Source: an uncultured Lachnospiraceae bacterium
GTDB lineage: Bacteria; Bacillota; Clostridia; Lachnospirales; Lachnospiraceae
DNA: 29,056 nucleotides
Direction: 5' to 3'
NCBI GenBank assembly: GCA_958405355.1
Contig: CATYEA010000001.1
Span: 1 to 29,056, forward strand
Shown: positions 22,948-29,056 of the stretch, piece after piece
How positions within the stretch are numbered: position 1 is the first letter of the stretch
How the letters are laid out: each line of letters opens with the position of its first letter
Notes under the pieces: generated by a model
The model's input: the letters and a program-made list of their open reading frames with translations, nothing else
The model's database searches: none
What the model was told of the DNA's origin: nothing
Position numbers and translations under genes: made by a program

Positions 22948-24006
22948 TTATTCGATGCACAACTGGAATTTGCCAATCCTAACACCAAATGCGCCGGCGT
23001 AACCATCCTGGCCATTTCCTGTCTCATCGTCGTACTGCCATGGATAATATCTGCCACCACATGGAGCGACACGGTATTTTGCCCGTTTAGGAACACAACC
23101 ATCTGGTGTATAAAAATATACCTCAATGGCATCAATCGGTTTACCATTGCCGGCATAGCCATTTACATGATCGTTGATATTATATCCGGTTACATACGGC
23201 AGCCATCCACCGCCCAGAACATGGACACGATATTTTACACTACCAGCCGAAACACGAATAGCAATGTCTGTGATTGGACTTTCTTCAAATCCTGCAAAAT
23301 CTTCCAGATTTTTTACCTCTGGCAACCATCCATGTTTCTGGGTTCTTGCTCTGATAAAAGCATCAAAGTTTTTATTTACTTTTTCTGGTTTATTTTCAGT
23401 CGGCTTTTCTACTTCCTCTCTTCCACCTGTAATCTCTTTCGGAAAATCCCGGTAACATTCATTCATGTCAATATTTCCAGAGCCGATTCCCGGAACTGTC
23501 CCCTGATTTGTATACTGCCACATATCATGACCACCGGTATAATCACATTTGCTATTATACTGGGCCACCCATTTTGTAAAACGATCTAAAGAATTACCAA
23601 TGGTATTTCTAAACCAGTCCAGATTTGCATATACACCAAACCAATAGCCGGCCTTTTCAATCTGATCACCCATTCGGCGGAATAACTCCGCGTTAAAGTA
23701 TGGCCGGAGAGTCGCATCTTCCAGGTCGATATATACCGGGAACTGCAGCTTCCGCCCCTTGATTAGCCGGAGGATATGATTAACTTCTGACTGCATATGG
23801 GCCTCGTTAGTCGCATAGGAATAAAGATAAACGCCATGCGGAATACCGAGTCTTTCACATTCCGAAATATTCCTCAGGAACTGTTCATCGTCCTGACCAT
23901 GGATGTCATCTCCATACCCACATCGGATAATGGCTCCATCAATATGCTTTCTCGCCTCGGACCAGTTAATTTGCCCCTGCCATGAGCTTACATCTACTAC
24001 TTTCAT
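22948..24006 (-). CDS. GH25 endolysin (phage lysozyme)
   Basis: A 352-residue peptidoglycan hydrolase. The N-terminal GH25 muramidase domain (residues 1-190) has Asp5 in VVDVSSWQG and the catalytic DxE of YIDLED (Asp94, Glu96). It cuts the MurNAc-GlcNAc bond during host lysis. A charged linker (EEVEKPTENKPEK, about 195-210) leads to a C-terminal domain of about 140 residues with paired segments KYRVHVLGGGWLP and AKYRVAPCGGRYYPW that is probably for cell-wall binding; I do not recognise a named family. The ATG at 24006 is 3 bases after the holin stop; the ribosome site GAGGAGGAA is the Glu codons ending the holin gene. Terminator follows. Confidence 0.93.
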   Translation of the reverse strand: MKVVDVSSWQGQINWSEARKHIDGAIIRCGYGDDIHGQDDEQFLRNISECERLGIPHGVYLYSYATNEAHMQSEVNHILRLIKGRKLQFPVYIDLEDATLRPYFNAELFRRMGDQIEKAGYWFGVYANLDWFRNTIGNSLDRFTKWVAQYNSKCDYTGGHDMWQYTNQGTVPGIGSGNIDMNECYRDFPKEITGGREEVEKPTENKPEKVNKNFDAFIRARTQKHGWLPEVKNLEDFAGFEESPITDIAIRVSAGSVKYRVHVLGGGWLPYVTGYNINDHVNGYAGNGKPIDAIEVYFYTPDGCVPKRAKYRVAPCGGRYYPWQYDDETGNGQDGYAGAFGVRIGKFQLCIE

Positions 24007-24009
24007 AAA

Positions 24010-24465
24010 TTATTCCTCCTCATTATCATTATTGTTATTAATCAATTTATCAGTTACCGCCAGCCCTTGGATAAGAACGGTCGGCACATCATATCCACAT
24101 TCCACTAGATTTTCTAAAATGCTCCGGGCCTCATTGACCATTAGACACGCCAGGGTAAACCATCCAACCATCTCCAAAAAACTCAGATCTACATTTAAAA
24201 TATCCTGTCCCATATGCACAAAGACATAAGATATGATAAACGCCACCAAGATTATGGCCCAGTATCCAAGCTTCTTTAAAATTCCCCAGAGCCCGACAAC
24301 GCTGCTTTCTTTTTTTAATTTTCTGGACTTATACCAGCCTGTCAGCCAGTCAAGCACATTAAAAACTAAAAACGCAGCGAATATATACCAGTAGATTCCA
24401 AATATTGCAGTCAATACGGTCACTGCTGCTCCGACAATCATATTATAAGTATCAATTACTTTCAT
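24010..24465 (-). CDS. Phage holin (holin_4 / TcdE-like family)
   Basis: A 151-residue small membrane protein with three to four hydrophobic segments. It has the family-typical VFNVLDWLTGWYKSRK after the first helices, and the later GWFTLACLMVNEARSILENL. Holins form membrane lesions that release the endolysin at a set time. It ends in an Asn/Asp/Glu-rich tail (INNNNDNEEE) whose codons provide the ribosome site of the endolysin. The ATG has a GGGG site upstream. It is located directly ahead of the endolysin, the normal lysis-cassette order. Confidence 0.9.
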   Translation of the reverse strand: MKVIDTYNMIVGAAVTVLTAIFGIYWYIFAAFLVFNVLDWLTGWYKSRKLKKESSVVGLWGILKKLGYWAIILVAFIISYVFVHMGQDILNVDLSFLEMVGWFTLACLMVNEARSILENLVECGYDVPTVLIQGLAVTDKLINNNNDNEEE

Positions 24466-24486
24466 ATTTTATTTCCCCTTTTTTAT

Positions 24487-24543
24487 TTACAAAAATCCGG
24501 CCTTAAATCCTTTTATTGACCTTTGCAGAATTGATTTATACAT
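24487..24543 (-). CDS. Possible 18-residue micro-ORF (truncated XkdX-like?)
   Basis: ATG 24543 begins 6 bases after the tail-fibre stop and reads MYKSILQRSIKGFKAGFL then a stop. Its position (between tail fibre and holin) and opening resemble the start of XkdX-type phage mini-proteins, which are usually about 40-50 residues. It may be a truncated remnant or chance. The ribosome site is weak. Confidence 0.25.
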   Translation of the reverse strand: MYKSILQRSIKGFKAGFL

Positions 24544-24549
24544 ACGCTC

Positions 24550-25101
24550 TTAATATCCGATGGCTAAATAACTTGCTATACGATTTGTCACGGCAGCATT
24601 TGTTGGGTTTGCTATCCATAATGTGCATCCGGTCTTGGTGCGACCAAATACCGATACCGTAAGCTGCGGAACTCCGCCTTCGACACTGGCAAATACCATT
24701 GGTGTTGAGTCGAATTCTGTTGCAAATGTTCCGGTTCCGGCGGTATACCCACCTGCTTTGATTTCATCAACCGTGACATTGCCCCATGCAATTTTTAATC
24801 CTGTATCACCGATGTTAAAAAAACCGGAATTCTGCTGTTTCAGCAGCTCATCGAGGTCATTTAAATTACTATTTAGCTCATTGAGAGCCCCCGGAAGTGT
24901 CTTGTTCGTCGTTGTCAACGTGTCAAAAGTCCACGCTACAAGCTTTGTTTTGATGGCTGCAAGAAGGCTGGACCATTTAAATTTTTTTAATGCTGCGGTG
25001 CCAGCATCTCCAGCCATAAAGAGGTCCGCATCTACCGGCGATGTTTTTTCATCAAGTTCTACGACTGTCTTTGTCGTTATCATTTCTGTATCATTTGCCA
25101 T
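24550..25101 (-). CDS. Phage tail-fibre protein with gp53-like C-terminal domain
   Basis: A 183-residue protein. The N-terminal part (about 1-65) contains VDADLFMAGDAGTAALKKFKWSSLLAAIKTKL, a segment common near the start of phage fibre proteins. A short coiled-coil (NELNSNLNDLDELLKQQNS, about 75-93) follows. The last 85 residues (GLKIAWGNVTV..., TFATEFDSTPMVFASVEGG..., TLWIANPTNAAVTNRIASYLAIGY) fit the beta-rich gp53-like tail-fibre tip that usually contacts the host surface. The ATG has GGAGGAA upstream, formed by the end of the preceding gene. It is likely a receptor-binding tip. Confidence 0.75.
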   Translation of the reverse strand: MANDTEMITTKTVVELDEKTSPVDADLFMAGDAGTAALKKFKWSSLLAAIKTKLVAWTFDTLTTTNKTLPGALNELNSNLNDLDELLKQQNSGFFNIGDTGLKIAWGNVTVDEIKAGGYTAGTGTFATEFDSTPMVFASVEGGVPQLTVSVFGRTKTGCTLWIANPTNAAVTNRIASYLAIGY

Positions 25102-25104
25102 ATT

Positions 25105-25347
25105 CTATTCCTCCGTTTTTATCAATGCTCCATCGGCGTCTGAGACGAGCCCATCGCCCGTGGATATACATGCAATATTTCTTTTTTGCGTCAAGATCAA
25201 TGCACCATCACTGTCGGCCAGAGCATCGGATTCATCCCCAAGAACAGATATCCTATCAGCTATCCGCACAGATATTGTAAAATTCTCTTCAACATTTACC
25301 GGATTAGGGGATATTCCGATGCCTCTGATTGCTATTTTCGGTCTCAT
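25105..25347 (-). CDS. Small phage tail-associated protein with Ig-start motif
   Basis: An 80-residue protein. Its first 30 residues (GIGISPNPVNVEENFTISVRI) match the C-terminal end of the large Ig-like protein in this prophage (VTITPNPVDVGKTFIISVEV). The rest has two related short blocks, DSDGALILTQK and DADGALIKTEE. Function is not known; it may be an accessory of the tail-fibre or a spacer that joins fibre proteins. ATG 25347 directly follows the stop of the preceding gene, and its last codons provide the ribosome site of the tail-fibre gene. Confidence 0.65.
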   Translation of the reverse strand: MRPKIAIRGIGISPNPVNVEENFTISVRIADRISVLGDESDALADSDGALILTQKRNIACISTGDGLVSDADGALIKTEE

Positions 25348-25638
25348 TTAATTCACCCTCAGTCTCACCGGGTCCACCCATATTTCGTCGGCGACCTCAT
25401 AAATAAACTTAAATTTATATCTTCCGGTGCCTTTTGGCTGTACCAAGGTATCCAGTTCATGACCGTTGATCTCGCATTCTCCTTCAGCTTCCAGCACCCC
25501 CATCGGATTATATAATTCCCACCGGGCACTTCGAATCGAAAAAGGGATGTCCTGATTGCATTTCGGTCTTATGACGCACCGGAGATGGATCTTCTCTCCA
25601 AAATCAACATATTTATCCGCCACATATTCTACACTCAA
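25348..25638 (-). CDS. Small phage structural protein (hypothetical)
   Basis: A 96-residue protein of unknown function. It has a beta-sandwich-like look: DKYVDFGEKIHLRCVIRPK, SARWELYNPMGVLEAEGECEINGHE and GTGRYKFKFIYEVADE. The motif VDFGEKIHLRCVI resembles the Ig-start motif of the neighbouring proteins. The start is TTG 25638, with GGGGG 9 bases upstream; no ATG fits. It overlaps the preceding gene by 26 bases. Likely a tail or baseplate accessory. Confidence 0.65.
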   Translation of the reverse strand: MSVEYVADKYVDFGEKIHLRCVIRPKCNQDIPFSIRSARWELYNPMGVLEAEGECEINGHELDTLVQPKGTGRYKFKFIYEVADEIWVDPVRLRVN

Positions 25639-25888
25639 CGTTGTATCCCCCTTCCTTCAACTCCGCACGGTATCCTGAATCCAAAACATAAGCCTGCAGT
25701 TCGTGACCGCATATCGCAAACAGCATCTTGCATTTATAGGCCACATTTCCAGCCTCATCCTCTGCATACACGTCTACGATATATTCACCTTCCAGGTTTG
25801 AGGGGACGGTGGCGCACCACCAATCCCCTTCCTGATGCTCAAATGTGATCTCGATTCCATTAGCCCTGCCGAACACTCGCTGAACCAT
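25613..25888 (-). CDS. Small phage Ig-like protein (hypothetical)
   Basis: A 91-residue protein whose first half (GIEITFEHQEGDWWCATVPSNLEGEYIVDVYAEDEAGN) follows the pattern of the first Ig-like domain of the preceding gene (YELTLN..GKYEATITAP..LEGHYYPVTIKATDDAGN). The second half has several Cys residues (CKMLFAICGHE; CRICGG). It is probably a single-domain relative of that display protein. The ATG follows GAGGTGA inside the end of the preceding gene. Confidence 0.65.
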   Translation of the reverse strand: MVQRVFGRANGIEITFEHQEGDWWCATVPSNLEGEYIVDVYAEDEAGNVAYKCKMLFAICGHELQAYVLDSGYRAELKEGGYNVECRICGG

Positions 25889-25892
25889 AAGC

Positions 25893-26804
25893 TTAATCCG
25901 TCACCTCTACAGAGATGATAAATGTTTTGCCGACATCCACTGGATTTGGCGTGATTGTTACACTCTGGATAACTGGAGCCGATGTATTCAATGTCACTGT
26001 CCGGGTTACTGTGGTTGTCTTTCCAGCACCATCCGTTGCTACGATAGTGATCGTATTAACGCCCTCTGTCAGTGTCAAAGCTTTACTAAAGCTTCCGTCG
26101 CTTGCAACCTCTACCGATGCGGCTGTGCCATTGTTAAGCTTAACCGTCAATGTTACTGGACCGCTGGTTACATCACTCGTCTTACCGGTTACGGTACAGG
26201 ATGCTTTGTTTGTTACCAGGTCAGCCGTTGGAGCGGTCACGGAAAGTGTTGGCGGCACTGTGTCAACCTTGAATGTGACAGATTTCTGTGTCGCGGCATT
26301 TCCGTCGTAATCCGAAGCATCGAACTTAATTGTATGGCTGCCATCCGAAAGTGCTGTCGTTGGTGTATATGTACACTGATATCCATTTGTGATTGCTGTC
26401 TTTGTAATGGCATCTCCTGTGATCTTGCTGCCAGAGTCAATAGTAAGCCCGATAGTCGATGGATTTACACCAGAGTCGTCGTCGGTGACTTTCCATGTGA
26501 TCACTGGTTTATTATTCGTCAACAGTGCGGATGCGGTCGGTGCTGTCACTGCGATCACCGGTGCCGTCTTTTCTTTGACCTGTAATCTCAGGCTTGCGCC
26601 AAGCGTTGCATCGGTAGCGTCTTTCGTCGTCACGTTCCCGGCATCATCGGTCGCTTTAATAGTCACAGGATAATAATGTCCCTCCAAAGGATAACTGGAC
26701 GTTGACGGTGCTGTAATGGTCGCCTCATACTTTCCTGTGCTACTATTCAATGTTAATTCATAGGTCTGGCCATTGATAATGGCCTGTACTGTTTTTACTG
26801 ACAT
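25893..26804 (-). CDS. Phage Ig-like-domain surface protein
   Basis: A 303-residue protein made of about three bacterial Ig-like (Big_3-type) beta-sandwich domains: residues 1-75, about 80-185 (APVIAVTAPTASALLTNNKP...) and about 187-280 (PPTLSVTAPTADLVTNKAS...), ending with a partial domain start VTITPNPVDVGKTFIISVEV. It is rich in Thr, Ala and Val. Such proteins decorate phage tails or baseplates and may bind host surface glycans or mucus. The ATG follows AGGAGGAAC. It lies between the BppU-type baseplate gene and several small Ig-like genes. No catalytic residues are apparent. Confidence 0.85.
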   Translation of the reverse strand: MSVKTVQAIINGQTYELTLNSSTGKYEATITAPSTSSYPLEGHYYPVTIKATDDAGNVTTKDATDATLGASLRLQVKEKTAPVIAVTAPTASALLTNNKPVITWKVTDDDSGVNPSTIGLTIDSGSKITGDAITKTAITNGYQCTYTPTTALSDGSHTIKFDASDYDGNAATQKSVTFKVDTVPPTLSVTAPTADLVTNKASCTVTGKTSDVTSGPVTLTVKLNNGTAASVEVASDGSFSKALTLTEGVNTITIVATDGAGKTTTVTRTVTLNTSAPVIQSVTITPNPVDVGKTFIISVEVTD

Positions 26805-26821
26805 ATTGTTCCTCCTATTTT

Positions 26822-27754
26822 TTATTGTGTTGATAAAACATTTTTCAAAGTTTCTTTGATTGCATCGACTTCATCCTGCAATGCTTTTCCGGCCGCGGCA
26901 TCCAGAGCGCCCTGACCCGGAGTCGATGTCGTCGTATTATTGATGAGCGGATTCCTTACATTTCCAATAAGCAATGATGCCACAGTGCCATCCTCCCTTT
27001 CTATGTCGTAATAAAGATTTCCAGTTTCGTTGTCATATCTAAAATCTGGCGGCTCCGTGCCGTCTGGATAATCGACCCACAGGTTCCCCGTGGCTGGGTC
27101 TATCCGCAAACAATACATCCCCGCAGATGGCGCCATAACTCCGCTCGGTCCTTGCGGGCCAGTCGGAATAATAAAATCAAAGACGGCATCCTTCTTAGTC
27201 CCGGAATTTTTGACTACAGCCACACTTCCCGGTTCTCCATTGATAACCTCACCGACTGTGATACTGGCCGAAAAATCACCATTCACGGCTTTCTGCTCCA
27301 TGGTAGCTATTGCTTCGCGGGCATCCTTTGCCGCAGCCTTCGTATCCTCTGTGGCTTCTCCCATCTTGGCAATAGCATCATCCAAAAACGGCATCCCGTT
27401 CTCGCTGACGATCGGTGTCGCGCTGCGCTCCACGCAGATCGGCTGGATAAATGTAAAAAGTTCTCTTCCACCTTTTGTCAACCGAAGCTGCATATAGGCT
27501 GTACCAATCTCGGCAACCATCTGCTTGTCCATATCGACCAGTACAGAATTTTCATCGATATTCAACGTAGCTGATGTTGACTGGACGCCCTTTTTAGACG
27601 GTTTTTCAACAAAGACTCCAACCGATGTTCCCTCCGGAACATCGTAGTCCTTAAACATAAATAATATAGGCAGCGCATCTGTGCCCTGGGTATAATAGAT
27701 GGTCTGCTTCAGATCACTCCGAAACACATAAGCCTCTACGATGTGTTTGTCCAC
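26822..27754 (-). CDS. BppU-type baseplate upper protein
   Basis: A 310-residue protein. Its N-terminal domain (about 1-125, beginning DKHIVEAYVFRSDLKQTIYYTQG) matches the BppU_N baseplate domain. An alpha-helical coiled stretch follows (ATEDTKAAAKDAREAIATMEQKA), then a short collagen-like GPQGPSG, a beta segment and a C-terminal coiled coil (AAGKALQDEVDAIKETLKNVL). It would join the tail baseplate to receptor-binding parts. GTG 27754 is chosen, with GGAAGG 8 bases upstream and 16 bases after the preceding stop; the longer TTG reading from 27793 would overlap the upstream gene. Confidence 0.85.
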   Translation of the reverse strand: MDKHIVEAYVFRSDLKQTIYYTQGTDALPILFMFKDYDVPEGTSVGVFVEKPSKKGVQSTSATLNIDENSVLVDMDKQMVAEIGTAYMQLRLTKGGRELFTFIQPICVERSATPIVSENGMPFLDDAIAKMGEATEDTKAAAKDAREAIATMEQKAVNGDFSASITVGEVINGEPGSVAVVKNSGTKKDAVFDFIIPTGPQGPSGVMAPSAGMYCLRIDPATGNLWVDYPDGTEPPDFRYDNETGNLYYDIEREDGTVASLLIGNVRNPLINNTTTSTPGQGALDAAAGKALQDEVDAIKETLKNVLSTQ

Positions 27755-27770
27755 TTTTTTCACCTTCCTT

Positions 27771-28868
27771 CTATCCCGGAATCCACCGGACAAATGCTAT
27801 TTTCTTTGGCGGCGCCGGCGGCGTAAAAATGTTTGGCGGGTAAATAAAGCCCTGGAACTGATTTCCTGGTGTTCCGCTATATGTGGTCAGATAAAAACAT
27901 GGGAAGCTGTTAAACATCCCCGATGGCGGTATGTTCATCTCTCCGTCAGAATTCCAAGCTGAATTTGATACGACAAAGCTTCCGTCATCATTGATCTGCT
28001 CTACCACACATACGTGTCCACCTGGCGTGTACCCAAAACAGGCAATGGCTCCAAGTCTCGGTGTCTGGCCGACCTCATACCCCTTGGCTATAGCGTCTGC
28101 ATACCATTCATTAGCATTTCCCGTACCGGCTGTAAAATCCGGATATTTGCCAGTGATCTCATACCACCGGCCGGCCGCATAGGCTGTACAGTTGGCAATA
28201 CCGTATCCATAACGGTAATACAGGTTTTCGCCAAAATAAAATTTGTAAGCTTCGCTTTCTGAATTACTCATGTCGGTCGGCTCATAAATCGATAACCTCG
28301 GTGTAAATGTCCCTCCCGGTGTTTCCGGAAGGATCTCTGACCACTTCTTGGCCTGTTCTGCACGGGCGGGCTGCGGCGTCGTTGCCGGACGCTCATAGTT
28401 ATATAAAAAGGCATTGGCCATCCATTCAATGTCATGGGTGGTGTCCGTGGCAAACTCGGCAAAAGAAATAGGATAGCTTGATGTAGCTATCCATGTTACT
28501 TCCTGCGCGTCAAAGCACTCCTCGATTAACTTGTCCAACATCCCGTATCCATAGGATTCCGGGTCGTTTAGATCATACCCATGGCTTGTCAGCCAATCAG
28601 TGATACGCCAATATGGCGTCCACCCGACCAACCCCATGCCGTTATACTGATTCCCGTCATAGGGATTATAGCCATGCTGCCACTGGCCCGGATTTAAGTA
28701 AGATTCGGTCATCATGTTACCTAACATAGCCATGATGGCATTTCGGGACGTAAATCCGTGTGCAGCAAGATATGTATAGATCAGGTTAGCGTTATTACAC
28801 TGAGCCGTTCCAAACCGTTCCATGACATCCGAATAATAACCGCTTCCCCAATGGCTTATCCATGTCAT
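27771..28868 (-). CDS. Tail-associated peptidoglycan hydrolase: phage tail lysozyme + CHAP
   Basis: A 365-residue bifunctional tail hydrolase. The N-terminal phage-tail-lysozyme domain (about 25-175) carries MLGNMMTESYLNPG with Glu55 as likely acid, and GLVGWT. The C-terminal CHAP amidase/peptidase domain (about 215-340) has the catalytic Cys227 (ANCTAYAAGRWYE) and His285 (GGHVCVVEQI), with Asn302/Trp305 nearby. It would locally open the wall during DNA injection, cleaving glycan and peptide. The ATG overlaps the preceding stop as ATGA. A proline-rich tail (TPPAPPKK) may anchor it to the tail. Confidence 0.9.
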   Translation of the reverse strand: MTWISHWGSGYYSDVMERFGTAQCNNANLIYTYLAAHGFTSRNAIMAMLGNMMTESYLNPGQWQHGYNPYDGNQYNGMGLVGWTPYWRITDWLTSHGYDLNDPESYGYGMLDKLIEECFDAQEVTWIATSSYPISFAEFATDTTHDIEWMANAFLYNYERPATTPQPARAEQAKKWSEILPETPGGTFTPRLSIYEPTDMSNSESEAYKFYFGENLYYRYGYGIANCTAYAAGRWYEITGKYPDFTAGTGNANEWYADAIAKGYEVGQTPRLGAIACFGYTPGGHVCVVEQINDDGSFVVSNSAWNSDGEMNIPPSGMFNSFPCFYLTTYSGTPGNQFQGFIYPPNIFTPPAPPKKIAFVRWIPG

Positions 28869-29056
28869 TTTATATCACCGCCTTCGGTGGTATATCCGCC
28901 GACCATAATGCCGTTGATGAACTGGATGTAAGAACCGTCGGAAAATTCGGCTCGTCCGGTCAGGCCCTTTTTGCCCATTGTTGTAAGCGTTTCTCTGATG
29001 TCGATAGTGTCTGTATTGACATATCCCTTTCCATCGGATACGCCAATGGATGCTTT
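28865..29056 (-). CDS. Phage tail protein (partial, C-terminal 63 residues)
   Basis: An open frame from the right edge ends in TGA at 28867-28865, overlapping the next start codon as ATGA. The 63 residues read KASIGVSDGKGYVNTDTI... and end GYTTEGGDIK. The overlap and direction show it is the upstream member of the late operon, probably a tail-spike or tail-associated protein. The part visible is too short to name a family. Confidence 0.65.
   Translation of the reverse strand, partial: KASIGVSDGKGYVNTDTIDIRETLTTMGKKGLTGRAEFSDGSYIQFINGIMVGGYTTEGGDIK

Larger units (their letters stand above)
22948..29056 (-). mobile_element. Prophage late end: tail, baseplate, holin, lysin (continues off window)
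   Basis: All genes from the right edge to 22948 lie on the minus strand, tightly spaced, in the standard late-gene order of Firmicute tailed phages: tail protein, tail hydrolase, BppU baseplate protein, Ig-like display proteins, tail fibre, holin, endolysin. The endolysin is the last gene before host chromosome, as expected for a prophage whose integrase is at the opposite end. No integrase, attachment repeat or capsid gene is visible within the window. A tail-like bacteriocin cannot be excluded because head genes lie outside. Confidence 0.85.

Noticed and set aside
24550..26804. Diversity-generating retroelement in the tail-fibre region
   Set aside because: No reverse transcriptase and no template/variable repeat pair were seen in the window.
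23174..27574. Plus-strand open frames across the prophage (for example 24623-25351 and 26389-26673)
   Set aside because: They mirror repetitive Thr/Val/Ala-rich coding sequence of the tail genes; no starts or motifs support them.

Overview
The window looks like chromosome from a gut-type Clostridia, most likely a Lachnospiraceae member. The basis is the moderate GC content, strong AGGAGG ribosome sites, clear sigma-A promoters, lipoprotein signal peptides ending in Thr-Ala-Cys, a DUF6472-type mini-protein and a Rpn/transposase-family protein typical of that group. No rRNA, tRNA, CRISPR array or insertion sequence was seen. Assignment is by motif reading only; no database search was possible.

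Region 1 (1-6713, minus strand) is a tightly packed operon for Amadori compounds (fructosamines such as fructoselysine). In transcription order it holds a promoter, a 5' leader with an intrinsic terminator (a likely attenuator), a MATE transporter, two tandem FrlC-like isomerase/epimerases, a FrlB-like SIS deglycase, two FrlD-like PfkB kinases and an amidohydrolase cut by the window edge. Sugar-amine would be epimerised, phosphorylated at C6 and split into sugar 6-phosphate plus amine. Divergent to it (6766-9285, plus) is a three-gene polar-amino-acid-type ABC importer, a natural candidate for substrate uptake. Convergent with that lies a BtpA/SgcQ-family protein plus FGGY sugar kinase pair (9303-11620, minus).

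Region 2 (11.7-15.6 kb) is miscellaneous chromosome: a Rpn-family protein that has lost its catalytic core, a GyrI-like plus TfoX-N pair, a WYL regulator, an HD-domain protein and a small acidic Cys protein. Region 3 (15.6-18.5 kb, plus) is a three-gene overlapping operon for a membrane glycolipid: GT28 glycosyltransferase, polysaccharide deacetylase and a flippase-like membrane protein. Region 4 (18.5-22.5 kb) has a nitrilase-family amidase, an orphan TrpX-type binding lipoprotein and a Na/Pi cotransporter-PhoU fusion preceded by a four-repeat Pho-box-like array.

Region 5 (22.9 kb to the right edge, minus) is the late end of a prophage: tail protein (partial), tail lysozyme-CHAP hydrolase, BppU-type baseplate protein, Ig-like display proteins, tail fibre, holin and GH25 endolysin. 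The endolysin lies at the host junction. Two short promoter-terminator units without ORFs (about 19.39-19.49 kb and 22.78-22.89 kb) may encode small RNAs.
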